64,000 nucleotides of DNA from Siccibacter turicensis LMG 23730 (GCF_000463155.2 NZ_AWFZ01000061.1:1-64000), one strand, 5' to 3'. Positions 21,734 to 37,024 are shown, numbered from the stretch's first letter. Translations and numbers: made by a program. Notes: a model not told the origin generated them from the sequence alone.

Positions 21734-23275
21734 ATGCAACTGAATTCCACCGAAATCAGCGAACTGATCAAGCAGCGCATTGCTCAGTTCAATGTTGTGA
21801 GTGAAGCTCACAACGAAGGTACTATTGTTTCTGTAAGTGACGGCGTTATCCGCATTCACGGCCTGGCCGATTGTATGCAGGGCGAGATGATCGCACTGCC
21901 GGGTAACCGTTACGCTATCGCACTGAACCTGGAGCGCGACTCCGTTGGTGCCGTGGTAATGGGTCCGTACTCAGACCTCGCCGAAGGCATGAAAGTGAAG
22001 TGCACCGGCCGTATCCTGGAAGTTCCGGTTGGCCGTGGCCTGCTGGGCCGTGTGGTTAACACCCTGGGTGCGCCAATCGACGGTAAAGGTCCGATTGAAA
22101 ACGATGGCTTCTCGCCAATCGAAGTTATCGCACCGGGCGTTATCGATCGTCAGTCCGTCGATCAGCCGGTACAGACGGGTTACAAATCCGTTGATGCCAT
22201 GATCCCAATCGGCCGTGGTCAGCGTGAGCTTATCATCGGTGACCGTCAGACCGGTAAAACCGCGATGGCGATCGATGCCATCATCAACCAGCGCGATTCC
22301 GGTATCAAATGCGTGTACGTGGCCATCGGCCAGAAAGCGTCCACCATTTCTAACGTGGTTCGTAAACTGGAAGAGCACGGCGCACTGTCTAACACCATCG
22401 TTGTGGTGGCGACGGCTTCTGAATCTGCTGCACTGCAATATCTGTCACCGTATGCCGGTTGCGCCATGGGCGAATACTTCCGTGACCGCGGTGAAGATGC
22501 GCTGATCGTATACGATGACCTGTCTAAACAGGCCGTTGCTTACCGTCAGGTTTCCCTGCTGCTCCGTCGTCCGCCAGGACGTGAAGCATTCCCGGGCGAC
22601 GTGTTCTATCTCCACTCCCGTCTGCTGGAGCGTGCATCCCGCGTTAACGCGGAATACGTTGAGAATTTCACCAAGGGTGAAGTGAAAGGCAAAACCGGTT
22701 CTCTGACCGCGCTGCCGATCATCGAAACTCAAGCGGGTGACGTTTCTGCGTTCGTTCCGACCAACGTAATTTCGATTACCGATGGTCAGATCTTCCTGGA
22801 AACCAACCTGTTTAACTCCGGTATTCGTCCGGCGGTTAACCCGGGTATCTCCGTATCCCGTGTGGGTGGTGCTGCTCAGACCAAGATCATCAAGAAACTG
22901 TCCGGTGGTATTCGTACCGCGCTGGCGCAGTATCGTGAACTGGCGGCGTTCTCTCAGTTCGCATCCGATCTGGACGAAGCAACCCGCAAACAGCTGAGCC
23001 ACGGTCAGAAAGTGACCGAACTGCTGAAACAGAAACAGTATGCACCGATGTCTGTTGCACAGCAGGGTCTGGTTCTGTTCGCGGCTGAACGCGGTTACCT
23101 CGAAGATGTGGAACTGGCGAAAATCGGTAGCTTCGAAGCCGCTCTGCTGGCTTACGTTGACCGTGACCACGCTCCGCTGATGCAAGAGATCAACCAGACC
23201 GGTGGCTATAACGATGAAATCGAAGGCAAGCTGAAAAGCATCCTCGATTCCTTCAAAGCAACCCAGTCCTGGTAA
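21734..23275 (+). CDS. atpA: F1Fo ATP synthase subunit alpha
   Basis: A 513-residue non-catalytic F1 subunit. Walker [10 protein letters not shown] is near residue 169 and the alpha/beta signature [11 protein letters not shown] is near 365; the arginine of that signature is the arginine finger for the beta site. Length matches E. coli. It follows atpH after 12 bp with a GGGGACTGGAG leader. Confidence 0.99.
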   Translation: MQLNSTEISELIKQRIAQFNVVSEAHNEGTIVSVSDGVIRIHGLADCMQGEMIALPGNRYAIALNLERDSVGAVVMGPYSDLAEGMKVKCTGRILEVPVGRGLLGRVVNTLGAPIDGKGPIENDGFSPIEVIAPGVIDRQSVDQPVQTGYKSVDAMIPIGRGQRELIIGDRQTGKTAMAIDAIINQRDSGIKCVYVAIGQKASTISNVVRKLEEHGALSNTIVVVATASESAALQYLSPYAGCAMGEYFRDRGEDALIVYDDLSKQAVAYRQVSLLLRRPPGREAFPGDVFYLHSRLLERASRVNAEYVENFTKGEVKGKTGSLTALPIIETQAGDVSAFVPTNVISITDGQIFLETNLFNSGIRPAVNPGISVSRVGGAAQTKIIKKLSGGIRTALAQYRELAAFSQFASDLDEATRKQLSHGQKVTELLKQKQYAPMSVAQQGLVLFAAERGYLEDVELAKIGSFEAALLAYVDRDHAPLMQEINQTGGYNDEIEGKLKSILDSFKATQSW

Positions 23276-23325
23276 CGTCTGGCGGCTTGCTGTAAGGCAA
23301 GCCGCAAGGCATTGAGGAGAAGCTC

Positions 23326-25598
<2,273 letters not shown>

Positions 25599-25618
25599 CG
25601 CCTTAATCGGAGGGTGAC

Positions 25619-26038
25619 ATGGCTATGACTTACCACCTGGATGTCGTGAGTGCTGAGAAACAGATGTTTACCGGCACCGTGGAAAAAATCCAGGTAACGG
25701 GTAGCGAAGGTGAACTGGGTATTTACCCGGGTCACGCCCCGCTGCTCACTGCCATTAAGCCTGGTATGATCCGCATCGTTAAGCAGCACGGTCATGAAGA
25801 GTTTATCTACCTGTCCGGCGGGGTACTTGAAGTACAACCGGGCAACGTGACCGTTCTGGCTGATACCGCTATTCGTGGTCAGGATCTCGACGAAGCGCGA
25901 GCCCTGGAATCGAAGCGCAAGGCTGAAGAGCATGTACGTAGCTCCCACGGTGACGTGGACTACGCCCAGGCCTCTGCTGAACTGGCTAAAGCGATCGCGA
26001 AACTGCGCGTTATCGAGTTAACCAAAAAAGCGATGTAA
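25619..26038 (+). CDS. atpC: F1Fo ATP synthase subunit epsilon
   Basis: A 139-residue rotor subunit with an N-terminal beta sandwich ([20 protein letters not shown]) and a C-terminal helix pair that can insert into F1 and inhibit hydrolysis. It is the last atp gene; a strong terminator follows 17 nt after the stop. Confidence 0.98.
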   Translation: MAMTYHLDVVSAEKQMFTGTVEKIQVTGSEGELGIYPGHAPLLTAIKPGMIRIVKQHGHEEFIYLSGGVLEVQPGNVTVLADTAIRGQDLDEARALESKRKAEEHVRSSHGDVDYAQASAELAKAIAKLRVIELTKKAM

Positions 26039-26054
26039 CACCGGCTTGAACGTG

Positions 26055-26086
26055 AAAATGCCAGTCTGATGACTGGCATTTTTTTT
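26055..26086 (+). terminator. Terminator of the atp operon
   Basis: AAAATGCCAGTC and GACTGGCATTTT pair around a TGAT loop (26067-26070), followed by an uninterrupted T run. It should end atpIBEFHAGDC transcription while leaving glmUS on its own promoter. Confidence 0.93.
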
Positions 26087-26359
26087 GCCCAAAATTCGGG
26101 TTTCATACTGTTCAGGGCGGCCTGCTCCGCAATGCTTTATTTCAGGCAATTAAAAAAGCGCTACACTGTGGAGAATTCCGGGCCGTCCATGAGGCTATCG
26201 GCGCAGTAAGCCCGTAAAAACATCGCCGAAGGCCACGGGAAATGGCGTGATGGTGACGAAAAGCCGCCCGTTTTCGCCGGGCATTTCATGATGAAAAATA
26301 TGTAGAATTTTCAACGTGAAACCGTTTTACTTCTCTCAAAATTAAGAATCAGGACGCGT
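26087..26359 (+). promoter_or_regulatory. glmU leader and promoter region
   Basis: The region between the atp terminator and glmU has no gene. A weak promoter can be drawn as TTTCAG (26140-26145), a 16-bp spacer and TACACT (26162-26167). AT-rich TTTATTTC lies at the -35. In E. coli NagC regulates glmUS from here; I see no convincing NagC palindrome. A 5-bp hairpin GCCCG/CGGGC at 26266-26282 lacks a T tract. Confidence 0.4.
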
Positions 26360-27730
26360 ATGTCTAACAGTGCATTAAGCGTGGTGATCCTGGCCGCAGG
26401 CAAAGGGACCCGCATGTATTCCGATCTGCCGAAGGTGCTTCACCGCATCGCCGGTAAACCGATGGTTCAGCATGTCATTGATACCGCGAATAAATCAGGC
26501 GCGCAGCGCGTGCATCTGGTGTATGGCCACGGCGGTGAATTACTGAAGCAGACGCTGGCCGACGACTCGTTAAACTGGGTTCTCCAGGCTGAGCAGCTGG
26601 GTACCGGTCACGCCATGCAGCAGGCGGCACCGTTTTTTGCCGACGACGAAGACATCCTGATGCTCTACGGCGATGTGCCGCTGATTACGCTGGCCACCCT
26701 GACGCGTCTGCGCGCGGCAAAGCCGCAGGACGGCATCGGCCTGCTGACGGTTAAACTCGACGATCCGACCGGCTATGGCCGTATCGTGCGTGAAAACGGT
26801 GCGGTAACCGGCATTGTGGAGCACAAAGACGCCAACGAGGCGCAGCGCCAGATTAATGAAATCAACACCGGCATCCTGATTGCCAACGGCGCCGATCTGA
26901 AGCGCTGGCTTGGGAAGCTCAACAACAACAACGCCCAGGGCGAATATTACATCACCGACGTGATTGCCATGGCGCATCAGGAAGGCCGCGAGGTAGTCGC
27001 CGCGCATCCGGATCGCCTGAGCGAAGTGGAAGGGGTGAACAACCGCCTTCAGCTCTCTCGTCTTGAGCGCGTCTACCAGGCCGAGCAGGCGGAAAAACTG
27101 CTGCTGGCGGGCGTGATGCTGCTCGACCCGGCGCGCTTCGATCTGCGCGGCGAGCTGACGCACGGGCGCGATGTCGAAATCGACACCAACGTGATTATCG
27201 AAGGTCAGGTCACGCTGGGTAACCGCGTGAAAATCGGCACCGGCTGCGTGATTAAAAACAGCGTGATCGGCGATGACTGTGAAATCAGCCCGTACACGGT
27301 GGTGGAAAATGCGCGCCTTGATGCGGCCTGCACCATCGGGCCATTTGCCCGTCTGCGTCCGGGTGCTGAGCTTGCCGAAGGTGCCCACGTCGGCAACTTC
27401 GTTGAGATGAAAAAAGCGCGCCTCGGCAAAGGCTCCAAAGCGGGTCACCTGAGCTACCTGGGCGATGCCGAGATCGGCGATAACGTGAATATCGGCGCGG
27501 GCACCATCACCTGCAATTACGACGGCGCGAATAAACACCTGACGCGTATCGGTGATGACGTGTTTGTCGGTTCCGATACCCAGCTGGTGGCGCCGGTGAG
27601 CGTCGGCAGCGGCGCTACTATCGCCGCAGGCACCACCGTCACGCGCGACGTGGCGGAGAACGAACTGGTGCTGAGCCGCGTCCCGCAGGTCCACAAGCAG
27701 GGCTGGCAGCGTCCGGTGAAGAAAAAGTAA
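26360..27730 (+). CDS. glmU: Bifunctional N-acetylglucosamine-1-phosphate uridyltransferase / glucosamine-1-phosphate acetyltransferase
   Basis: A 456-residue enzyme making UDP-GlcNAc for peptidoglycan and LPS. The N-terminal pyrophosphorylase domain has the nucleotide loop LAAGKGTRM (residues 11-19) and YGDVPLI (Asp near 105). From about residue 250 a left-handed beta helix of hexapeptide repeats forms the acetyltransferase; the catalytic His is in [20 protein letters not shown]. It is cotranscribed with glmS, the earlier step of the same pathway. Confidence 0.98.
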   Translation: MSNSALSVVILAAGKGTRMYSDLPKVLHRIAGKPMVQHVIDTANKSGAQRVHLVYGHGGELLKQTLADDSLNWVLQAEQLGTGHAMQQAAPFFADDEDILMLYGDVPLITLATLTRLRAAKPQDGIGLLTVKLDDPTGYGRIVRENGAVTGIVEHKDANEAQRQINEINTGILIANGADLKRWLGKLNNNNAQGEYYITDVIAMAHQEGREVVAAHPDRLSEVEGVNNRLQLSRLERVYQAEQAEKLLLAGVMLLDPARFDLRGELTHGRDVEIDTNVIIEGQVTLGNRVKIGTGCVIKNSVIGDDCEISPYTVVENARLDAACTIGPFARLRPGAELAEGAHVGNFVEMKKARLGKGSKAGHLSYLGDAEIGDNVNIGAGTITCNYDGANKHLTRIGDDVFVGSDTQLVAPVSVGSGATIAAGTTVTRDVAENELVLSRVPQVHKQGWQRPVKKK

Positions 27731-27948
27731 TGTTTACAGCGGGTGGCTTTGGCTACCCGCTGACGGTTTTACACATCGGCAATGCGTAAGCCCGTCGGTG
27801 TGCCGGGATGAGGGGATAACATAATCCCCCGCCCAACGGCAGTACCATAACAATAACCCCACTCTCTACAAGGCTCGGGGCGCCCGAATAACGGGCATCA
27901 GATCGTCAGACAACGCATGGCATCATGCCATCATCAGGACTTAAAACT
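27731..27948 (+). promoter_or_regulatory. glmU-glmS intergenic leader with SD-adjacent hairpins
   Basis: The 218-nt gap holds two small hairpins: GCCCG/CGGGC (27882-27896) and ATGGC/GCCAT (27917-27931), the latter ending 3 nt before the SD CAGGAC (27935-27940). In E. coli glmS translation is activated by the sRNA GlmZ, which opens an inhibitory structure here. Whether these hairpins play that part is inference. Confidence 0.5.
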
Positions 27949-29778
27949 ATGTGTGGAATTGTTGGCGCGGTCGCGCAACGAGATATTGCTGAGATCCTTC
28001 TTGAAGGATTGCGTCGTCTTGAATACCGCGGCTATGACTCAGCCGGTCTGGCTGTGGTTGACAGCGAAGGCAAGATGACGCGCCTGCGCCGTCTTGGCAA
28101 AGTACAGATGCTGGCCCAGGCGGCGGAAGAGCACCCGCTGCACGGTGGAACCGGTATCGCACACACCCGTTGGGCCACCCACGGCGAGCCGTCAGAAAGT
28201 AACGCGCATCCGCATGTGTCAGAACACATTGTGGTGGTGCACAACGGCATTATCGAAAACCACGAACCGCTGCGCGAAGAACTGAAAGCCCGCGGCTACG
28301 TTTTCGTCTCCGAAACGGATACCGAAGTGATTGCCCACCTGGTGCACTGGGAGCTGTCTCAGGGCGGCACGCTGCGCGAAGCGGTACTGCGTACCATTCC
28401 TCAGCTGCGCGGCGCCTATGGCACGGTCATCATGGATACCCGCGATCCGAGCACTCTGCTGGCGGCCCGTTCCGGTAGCCCGCTGGTAATCGGCTTGGGG
28501 ATGGGCGAAAACTTCATCGCCTCCGATCAGCTGGCGCTCCTGCCGGTGACCCGTCGCTTTATCTTCCTTGAAGAGGGCGATATTGCTGAAGTGACCCGCC
28601 GCAGCGTGAAGGTCTTCGATAAATCCGGCAGCGAAACCACGCGCCAGGAGATCGAGTCGAATCTGCAATACGACGCCGGCGATAAGGGCATCTACCGTCA
28701 CTACATGCAGAAAGAGATTTACGAGCAGCCGAACGCCATTAAAAACACCCTGACCGGGCGTATCAGCCACGGCGAGGTGGATCTCAGCGAGCTGGGCCCG
28801 CAGGCCAACGCGCTGCTGTCGCAGGTGGAGCACATCCAGATCGTTGCGTGCGGCACCTCGTACAACTCCGGCATGGTATCGCGCTACTGGTTTGAATCCC
28901 TGGCGGGCGTACCGTGCGACGTCGAAATTGCCTCCGAATTCCGCTACCGCAAATCGGCGGTACGCCGCAACAGCCTGATGATCACCCTGTCGCAGTCCGG
29001 TGAAACCGCGGATACGCTGGCGGCGCTGCGTCTGTCTAAAGAGCTGGGCTATCTGGGGTCGCTGGCAATCTGCAACGTGCCGGGCTCCTCGCTGGTGCGC
29101 GAATCCGATCTGGCGCTGATGACCAAAGCCGGTACCGAGATTGGCGTGGCCTCTACCAAGGCGTTCACCACCCAGTTAACCGTCCTGCTGATGCTGGTGG
29201 CGAAACTGAGCCGCCTGAAAGGCGCGGACGCGTCGATTGAGCACGATATCGTGCACGGGCTGCAGGCGCTGCCGAACCGTATCGAGCAGATGCTGTCCCA
29301 GGACAAACGCATCGAAGCGCTGGCGGAAGCCTTCTCCGACAAGCATCACGCGCTGTTCCTCGGACGCGGCGATCAATATCCGATTGCCCTCGAAGGCGCG
29401 CTGAAGCTCAAAGAGATCTCCTACATTCACGCAGAAGCCTACGCGGCTGGCGAGCTGAAGCACGGCCCGCTGGCGCTGATTGACGCTGATATGCCGGTGA
29501 TTGTGGTGGCGCCGAACAATGAACTGCTGGAAAAACTGAAATCCAACATCGAAGAAGTCCGCGCCCGCGGTGGCGTGCTGTTTGTCTTCGCCGATCAGGA
29601 TGCCGGATTCACCAGCAGCGATAACATGCACATCATCCAGATGCCGCATGTGGAAGAGACCATCGCCCCGATCTTCTATACCGTTCCGCTACAGCTGTTG
29701 GCCTATCACGTCGCGCTTATCAAAGGCACCGACGTCGATCAGCCACGTAACCTCGCAAAATCAGTTACCGTAGAGTAA
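27949..29778 (+). CDS. glmS: Glutamine-fructose-6-phosphate aminotransferase (isomerising)
   Basis: A 609-residue enzyme converting fructose 6-phosphate and glutamine to glucosamine 6-phosphate. After Met removal Cys1 ([12 protein letters not shown]) is the nucleophile of the glutaminase domain. Two SIS sugar-isomerase domains follow (CGTSYNSGM near 300; [20 protein letters not shown] near 470), and the C-terminus [18 protein letters not shown] is canonical. The frame extends 24 nt upstream, but only ATG 27949 leaves Cys at position 2. It is the second gene of glmUS. Confidence 0.98.
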   Translation: MCGIVGAVAQRDIAEILLEGLRRLEYRGYDSAGLAVVDSEGKMTRLRRLGKVQMLAQAAEEHPLHGGTGIAHTRWATHGEPSESNAHPHVSEHIVVVHNGIIENHEPLREELKARGYVFVSETDTEVIAHLVHWELSQGGTLREAVLRTIPQLRGAYGTVIMDTRDPSTLLAARSGSPLVIGLGMGENFIASDQLALLPVTRRFIFLEEGDIAEVTRRSVKVFDKSGSETTRQEIESNLQYDAGDKGIYRHYMQKEIYEQPNAIKNTLTGRISHGEVDLSELGPQANALLSQVEHIQIVACGTSYNSGMVSRYWFESLAGVPCDVEIASEFRYRKSAVRRNSLMITLSQSGETADTLAALRLSKELGYLGSLAICNVPGSSLVRESDLALMTKAGTEIGVASTKAFTTQLTVLLMLVAKLSRLKGADASIEHDIVHGLQALPNRIEQMLSQDKRIEALAEAFSDKHHALFLGRGDQYPIALEGALKLKEISYIHAEAYAAGELKHGPLALIDADMPVIVVAPNNELLEKLKSNIEEVRARGGVLFVFADQDAGFTSSDNMHIIQMPHVEETIAPIFYTVPLQLLAYHVALIKGTDVDQPRNLAKSVTVE

Positions 29779-29806
29779 AACCCGCGCCCCGCTTGATGAT
29801 AAGCGG
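29743..29806 (+). other. attTn7 region, unoccupied
   Basis: Tn7 relatives recognise the last codons of glmS and insert about 25 bp after its stop codon, inside the terminator. Here the glmS 3' end and its terminator are continuous and pstS follows normally, so nothing is inserted. The exact limits are estimated from the E. coli site. Confidence 0.7.
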
Positions 29807-29817
29807 GGCGTTTTTTT
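29785..29817 (+). terminator. Terminator of glmUS
   Basis: CGCCCCGCTT (29785-29794) pairs perfectly with AAGCGGGGCG (29801-29810) around GATGAT, followed by seven T residues. Confidence 0.95.
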
Positions 29818-29996
29818 ATCCCTTCCCGCCTGCTTTTTTCTCATCCTTCGCTGCGCGCGGTAAATGACAGTCTGTCATATTCGGCTATGTTATCTGTGTA
29901 ATAAAAATAAAATTTTGCTGACATCCTGTCGTCATCTTTCTTGTTATCTTATTGAAATTACGTGCTTTTACGAAAATTCTTATCGACAAGATTGCG

Positions 29997-30052
29997 CTGT
30001 CACAAAACTGTCATATTTCGTACATTTAGCTGTCACCTGTTTGTCCTATTTT
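29997..30052 (+). promoter_or_regulatory. Pho boxes and pstS promoter
   Basis: Two PhoB boxes replace a -35: CTGTCACAAAACTGTCAT (29997-30014) and a second at 30019-30036 ending in AGCTGTCAC. The -10 TATTTT (30047-30052) follows 10 bp later. The arrangement and spacing match the E. coli pst promoter, induced by PhoBR on phosphate limitation. The remaining 29818-29996 upstream is AT-rich; it holds weaker CTGTCAT-like heptamers at 29872-29878 and 29918-29935. Confidence 0.92.
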
Positions 30053-30103
30053 GCTCATCGTAGAAACTAAACAATATCTTACGAACACCTTGCAGGAGAC
30101 ATT

Positions 30104-31144
30104 ATGAACATCATGCGTACCACTGTCGCAACTGTTGTCGCCGCGACCTTCTCCCTGAGCGCTTTCGCTGTTAACGCAGCGGCAAGTCTGACTGGCGCGG
30201 GCGCAACTTTCCCTGCGCCGGTGTATGCCAAATGGGCAGATACCTATCAGAAAGCAACCGGTAGCAAAGTGAACTACCAGGGTATCGGCTCCTCAGGTGG
30301 CGTAAAACAGATTATCGCGAACACCGTAGACTTCGGCGCGTCTGACGCCCCGCTGTCTGACGAGAAGCTGCAGCAGGAAGGCCTGTTCCAGTTCCCGACC
30401 GTTATCGGTGGTGTGGTTCTGGCAATCAACGTCCCGGGTGTTAAAACCGGTGAGCTGGTGCTGGACGGCAAAACCCTGGGTGACATCTACCTGGGCAAAA
30501 TCAAAAAATGGGATGACGCGGCAATCACCAAACTCAACCCAGGCCTGAAACTGCCTTCTCAGAACATCGCCGTTGTGCGTCGTGCTGACGGTTCAGGCAC
30601 CTCGTTCGTTTTCACCGGCTACCTGGCCAAAGTGAACGAAGAGTGGAAATCTAAAGTCGGTTCTGGCTCTACCGTTAACTGGCCGACCGGTCTGGGCGGT
30701 AAAGGTAACGACGGTATCGCCGCGTTCGTACAGCGTCTGCCGGGTGCAATCGGCTACGTAGAATACGCTTACGCCAAGCAGAACAACCTGGCCTACACCA
30801 AACTGGTTTCTGCCGATGGCAAACCGGTAAGCCCGACCGAAGAGAGCTTCTCTAACGCGGCGAAAGGCGTGGACTGGAGCAAATCCTTCGCTCAGGACCT
30901 GACTAACCAGAAAGGTGACGATGCGTGGCCGATTACCTCCACCACCTTCATCCTGGTTCACAAAGAGCAGAAGAAACCTGAGCAGGGCGCTGAAGTGCTG
31001 AAATTCTTCGACTGGGCCTTTAAAGACGGCGCCAAAGAAGCGAATGACCTGGACTACGCCAGCCTGCCGGACAACGTGGTTGAGCAGGTTCGTGCAGCCT
31101 GGAAAACCAACGTAAAAGACAGCAGCGGTAAAGCGCTGTACTAA
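30104..31144 (+). CDS. pstS: Phosphate ABC transporter periplasmic binding protein
   Basis: A 346-residue periplasmic phosphate-binding protein. A Sec signal peptide (to about residue 25, ending AVNA before AASLTGAG) is clear. Phosphate-contacting segments [19 protein letters not shown] and [10 protein letters not shown] are intact. It delivers Pi to PstCAB and is the most highly expressed gene of the Pho regulon in E. coli. SD GCAGGAGACATT precedes ATG 30104; a stem-loop separates it from pstC. Confidence 0.98.
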   Translation: MNIMRTTVATVVAATFSLSAFAVNAAASLTGAGATFPAPVYAKWADTYQKATGSKVNYQGIGSSGGVKQIIANTVDFGASDAPLSDEKLQQEGLFQFPTVIGGVVLAINVPGVKTGELVLDGKTLGDIYLGKIKKWDDAAITKLNPGLKLPSQNIAVVRRADGSGTSFVFTGYLAKVNEEWKSKVGSGSTVNWPTGLGGKGNDGIAAFVQRLPGAIGYVEYAYAKQNNLAYTKLVSADGKPVSPTEESFSNAAKGVDWSKSFAQDLTNQKGDDAWPITSTTFILVHKEQKKPEQGAEVLKFFDWAFKDGAKEANDLDYASLPDNVVEQVRAAWKTNVKDSSGKALY

Positions 31145-31152
31145 GAGAAGAA

Positions 31153-31179
31153 TGGCGGATGACAACGTGTTATCCGCCA
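31153..31179 (+). repeat. Stem-loop between pstS and pstC
   Basis: TGGCGGAT (31153-31160) pairs with ATCCGCCA (31172-31179), extended inwards by a G-T and three more pairs to an ACG loop. No T run follows. It lies 8 nt after the pstS stop, where it could stabilise the pstS message relative to pstCAB-phoU. Confidence 0.65.
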
Positions 31180-31270
31180 GCATAACAGGATGTTATAGTT
31201 CATCTTCAGGCCCGGTACGCTAACGCAACCGGGCAGTTTGTTAGAGTCAGTACCTAAACCTAAAGAGTAA

Positions 31271-33123
<1,853 letters not shown>

Positions 33124-33155
33124 TTTTGCGACGCTGCACAGGCGGCGTCGGATGA

Positions 33156-33941
<786 letters not shown>

Positions 33942-34030
33942 TTTGCCCCTGAGTTTTTCTGCCTGTCGCCGCGCTGGCCACTGCTGCCGCCCCGTTACAG
34001 CCAGTCAACTTTTGGGCATCTGGAGGAACG

Positions 34031-34756
34031 ATGGATAACCTGAATCTGAATAAACATATCTCCGGCCAGTTCAACGCTGAGCTGGAACACATCCGCACCC
34101 AGGTCATGACCATGGGTGGGCTGGTGGAGCAGCAGCTGTCCGACGCCATCACGGCGATGCACAACCAGGACAGCGAGCTGGCGAAGCGCGTCATCGACGG
34201 TGATCAGAAGGTCAACATGATGGAAGTGGCGATCGATGAAGCCTGCGTGCGCATCATCGCCAAACGTCAGCCGACCGCGAGCGATCTGCGTCTGGTTATG
34301 GCGATCATCAAAACCATCGCCGAGCTGGAGCGCATTGGCGACGTGGCGGACAAAATCTGCCGCACCGCGCTGGAGAAGTTTTCCCAGCAGCACCAGCCGC
34401 TGCTGGTGAGCCTGGAGTCGCTGGGCCGTCATACCGTGCAGATGCTGCACGACGTGCTGGACGCCTTCGCGCGTATGGATCTCGACGAAGCGATTCGTAT
34501 CTACCGCGAAGACAAAAAGGTGGATCAGGAGTACGAAGGCATTGTGCGTCAGCTGATGACCTACATGATGGAGGACTCCCGCACCATCCCCAGCGTGCTG
34601 ACCGCGCTGTTCTGCGCACGCTCCATCGAGCGTATCGGTGACCGCTGCCAGAACATCTGCGAATACATCTTCTACTTCGTGAAAGGACAGGATTTCCGTC
34701 ACGTTGGCGGGGACGAGCTGGACAAGCTGCTGGCCGGTAAAGATCCGAAGGAGTGA
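34031..34756 (+). CDS. phoU: Phosphate signalling protein PhoU
   Basis: A 241-residue all-helical protein made of two similar three-helix bundles with the metal-binding ExxxD-type motifs (for example [12 protein letters not shown] and [12 protein letters not shown]). It couples PstSCAB to the PhoR kinase, keeping the Pho regulon off when phosphate is plentiful. It is the last gene of pstSCAB-phoU, 89 bp after pstB and followed by a terminator. Confidence 0.98.
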   Translation: MDNLNLNKHISGQFNAELEHIRTQVMTMGGLVEQQLSDAITAMHNQDSELAKRVIDGDQKVNMMEVAIDEACVRIIAKRQPTASDLRLVMAIIKTIAELERIGDVADKICRTALEKFSQQHQPLLVSLESLGRHTVQMLHDVLDAFARMDLDEAIRIYREDKKVDQEYEGIVRQLMTYMMEDSRTIPSVLTALFCARSIERIGDRCQNICEYIFYFVKGQDFRHVGGDELDKLLAGKDPKE

Positions 34757-34801
34757 GGTTTTCCTCGCTGCGCCCTTCTTTCTGCAGAAGAGGGGAAAAC
34801 T

Positions 34802-34827
34802 AAACCTCTCTAACGAGAGGTTTTTTT
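34802..34827 (+). terminator. Terminator of pstSCAB-phoU
   Basis: AAACCTCTC (34802-34810) pairs with GAGAGGTTT (34815-34823) around TAAC, followed by more T residues. It sits between the convergent phoU and yieH genes. Confidence 0.93.
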
Positions 34828-34848
34828 ATGGCAGTGAAACAGGCGCTA

Positions 34849-35514
34849 TCAGCGCGTGATATCCCAACCTCTGGCGCGCCACAGCGCGGGCAGCTCGCTC
34901 AGATCGGTGAACGGCGTGACGTTTGGGTGATCGAGCGGCGGATTGTGCGCATCGGCGCAGAAGTAGTAGACCTGCATCCCTGCCGCGATGCCTGCCCGCG
35001 CGCCGGCCTCCGAGTCGTCCACCAGCACGCACTTCGTGACGTCTACCCGCATGGCATCGGCCGCGTGATGCATCAGCGCCGGGTCGGGCTTCCAGCGCTG
35101 AATATCGTAGCCGCTGTACAGTTTGTCAGGGAAATGCTTCAGCATGCCGGTCTTACCGAGCGAGTGCTCCATTTTGCTCACCGGACCGTTGGAGACAATG
35201 CACATCGGCACGGTTACGCGCTCGAGCAGCGCCGCCGCACCGGGGATCTCCACCAGCTCGCTGTCAAACAGACGTGCGACCTCGGCGCGATACGTTGGCT
35301 CAAGGTCTGCTTTTTGCAGGTTAACGCCATGTTCATTATTGATGGTGTCGATGATCTCGTAGAGTTTTATCCCTTTGAAGCGCTTGAACACTTCCTCAAG
35401 ATCGAGAGTGATACCGGCACGGGCAAACATATGCACGTAGGCGCGGGAGCAGATGACTTCGCTGTCAACCAGCGTGCCATCGCAGTCAAAGAAGAGTGCA
35501 TCAATGCTGGACAT
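34849..35514 (-). CDS. yieH: HAD-superfamily phosphatase YieH (6-phosphogluconate phosphatase)
   Basis: A 221-residue HAD subfamily IA hydrolase. Motif I DCDGTLVDSE is at residues 9-18 (nucleophile Asp), motif II VSNGP near 107 and motif III/IV KPDPALMHHA...VDDSEAG near 145-170. E. coli YieH dephosphorylates 6-phosphogluconate among other substrates in vitro. The frame extends to 35712, but ATG 35514 has AGGAAA at a good distance and matches the E. coli N-terminus. It is divergent from adeP. Confidence 0.94.
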   Translation of the reverse strand: MSSIDALFFDCDGTLVDSEVICSRAYVHMFARAGITLDLEEVFKRFKGIKLYEIIDTINNEHGVNLQKADLEPTYRAEVARLFDSELVEIPGAAALLERVTVPMCIVSNGPVSKMEHSLGKTGMLKHFPDKLYSGYDIQRWKPDPALMHHAADAMRVDVTKCVLVDDSEAGARAGIAAGMQVYYFCADAHNPPLDHPNVTPFTDLSELPALWRARGWDITR

Positions 35515-35557
35515 GCTTTTTCCTGATATCGAAAGTTTAACGTTTACGCTACGTCTT

Positions 35558-35585
35558 TTGACGCACGCAATCGATGCCGTATAAG
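35558..35585 (+). promoter_or_regulatory. adeP promoter with PurR operator in the spacer
   Basis: TTGACG (35558-35563) and TATAAG (35580-35585) are separated by 16 bp. The 16-mer ACGCAATCGATGCCGT (35565-35580) matches the PurR consensus ANGCAANCGNTTNCNT at all specified positions except one. It fills the spacer, so PurR plus hypoxanthine or guanine would occlude the promoter, fitting control of an adenine transporter. Confidence 0.75.
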
Positions 35586-35681
35586 CAAAATCAATGAAAA
35601 AAAGTCTGTGACAGACAGCACTATTGTCGCATTTTGGTATAGGATAGCGACCAATTTCCTTCCTGATTTCGGAACCAACCA

Positions 35682-37016
35682 ATGAGCCAACAACACAGTG
35701 CCCAGGCGTCAACGGGGCTGCTCGAACGCGTGTTCAAATTGCGCGCGCACGGCACAACCGCGCGTACGGAAGTTATCGCCGGTTTCACCACCTTCCTGAC
35801 CATGGTGTACATCGTTTTCGTTAACCCGCAGATCCTGGGTGCCGCGGGCATGGACACCAGCGCGGTGTTCGTCACCACCTGTCTGGTTGCGGCGGGCGGC
35901 AGTATCCTGATGGGGCTGTTTGCTAACCTGCCGGTGGCGCTGGCGCCAGCGATGGGGCTGAATGCCTTCTTCGCCTTTGTGGTCGTAGGCGCAATGGGCT
36001 TGCCGTGGCAGGTGGGCATGGGCGCCATTTTCTGGGGCGCGGTAGGCTTACTGCTGCTGACTATTTTCCAGGTGCGCTACTGGATGATTGCTAATATTCC
36101 GCTCAGCCTGCGCGTGGGCATCACCAGCGGTATCGGGCTGTTCATCGGCATGATGGGCCTGAAAAACGCCGGTGTGATCGTGGCTAACCCCGAGACGCTG
36201 GTGACCATCGGCAACCTGACGTCGCACAGCGTGCTGCTGGGCGTGCTGGGCTTCTTTATCATTGCGATTCTGGCCTCGCGCAACATTCACGCCGCCGTGC
36301 TGGTCTCTATCGTTGTCACCACGCTGCTGGCCTGGCTGCTGGGCGACGTGCAGTACCAGGGCGTGGTTTCCACTCCACCGAGCGTGATGTCGGTCGTGGG
36401 TCATGTTGATCTGGCAGGCTCTTTCAATCTGGGCCTGGCGGGCGTGATCTTCTCCTTCATGCTGGTCAACCTGTTCGACTCCTCCGGCACGCTGATTGGT
36501 GTGACCGATAAAGCCGGGCTGGCGGATGAGAAGGGCAAATTCCCGCGCATGAAGCAGGCGCTGTTTGTGGACAGCGTTTCGTCGGTAGCCGGTTCGTTTA
36601 TCGGCACCTCGTCCGTGACCGCTTATATCGAAAGCTCTTCCGGGGTTTCCGTGGGTGGCCGCACCGGTCTGACGGCGATTGTCGTTGGCCTGCTGTTCCT
36701 GCTGGTGATCTTCCTCTCGCCGCTGGCCGGCATGGTACCGCCCTACGCCGCCGCAGGCGCGCTGATTTACGTGGGTGTACTGATGACCTCAAGCCTTGCC
36801 CGCGTGAAGTGGGATGACCTGACCGAGGCCGTTCCGGCGTTTATCACCGCGGTCATGATGCCGTTCAGCTTCTCCATCACCGAAGGGATTGCCCTGGGCT
36901 TTATCTCGTACTGCGTGATGAAAATCGGGACCGGCCGCCTGCGTGAGCTCAGCCCGTGTGTGGTCGTGGTGGCCCTGCTGTTCATCCTGAAAATCGTGTT
37001 TATCGATGCTCACTGA
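35682..37016 (+). CDS. adeP: Adenine permease AdeP (NCS2/AzgA-like)
   Basis: A 444-residue inner-membrane protein with about 13 hydrophobic stretches, one residue shorter than E. coli AdeP (YieG, PurP). It belongs to the AzgA-like branch of the nucleobase-cation symporter-2 family, with the motifs ALAPAMGLNAFF (near residue 86) and LVNLFDSSGTLIGVTDKAG (near 266). It takes up adenine by proton symport. It is transcribed alone, divergent from yieH and tail-to-tail with chrR. Confidence 0.95.
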   Translation: MSQQHSAQASTGLLERVFKLRAHGTTARTEVIAGFTTFLTMVYIVFVNPQILGAAGMDTSAVFVTTCLVAAGGSILMGLFANLPVALAPAMGLNAFFAFVVVGAMGLPWQVGMGAIFWGAVGLLLLTIFQVRYWMIANIPLSLRVGITSGIGLFIGMMGLKNAGVIVANPETLVTIGNLTSHSVLLGVLGFFIIAILASRNIHAAVLVSIVVTTLLAWLLGDVQYQGVVSTPPSVMSVVGHVDLAGSFNLGLAGVIFSFMLVNLFDSSGTLIGVTDKAGLADEKGKFPRMKQALFVDSVSSVAGSFIGTSSVTAYIESSSGVSVGGRTGLTAIVVGLLFLLVIFLSPLAGMVPPYAAAGALIYVGVLMTSSLARVKWDDLTEAVPAFITAVMMPFSFSITEGIALGFISYCVMKIGTGRLRELSPCVVVVALLFILKIVFIDAH

Positions 37017-37024
37017 TCGGACAT

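Noticed and set aside
26266-26282. GCCCG/CGGGC hairpin before glmU considered as a terminator
   Set aside because: Only 5 bp with a 7-nt loop and no T run.
26570-27694. 374-residue frame antisense to glmU
   Set aside because: Shadow of glmU; no SD, no domain.
29864-30070. 68-residue frame upstream of pstS
   Set aside because: It runs through the Pho boxes and has no SD.
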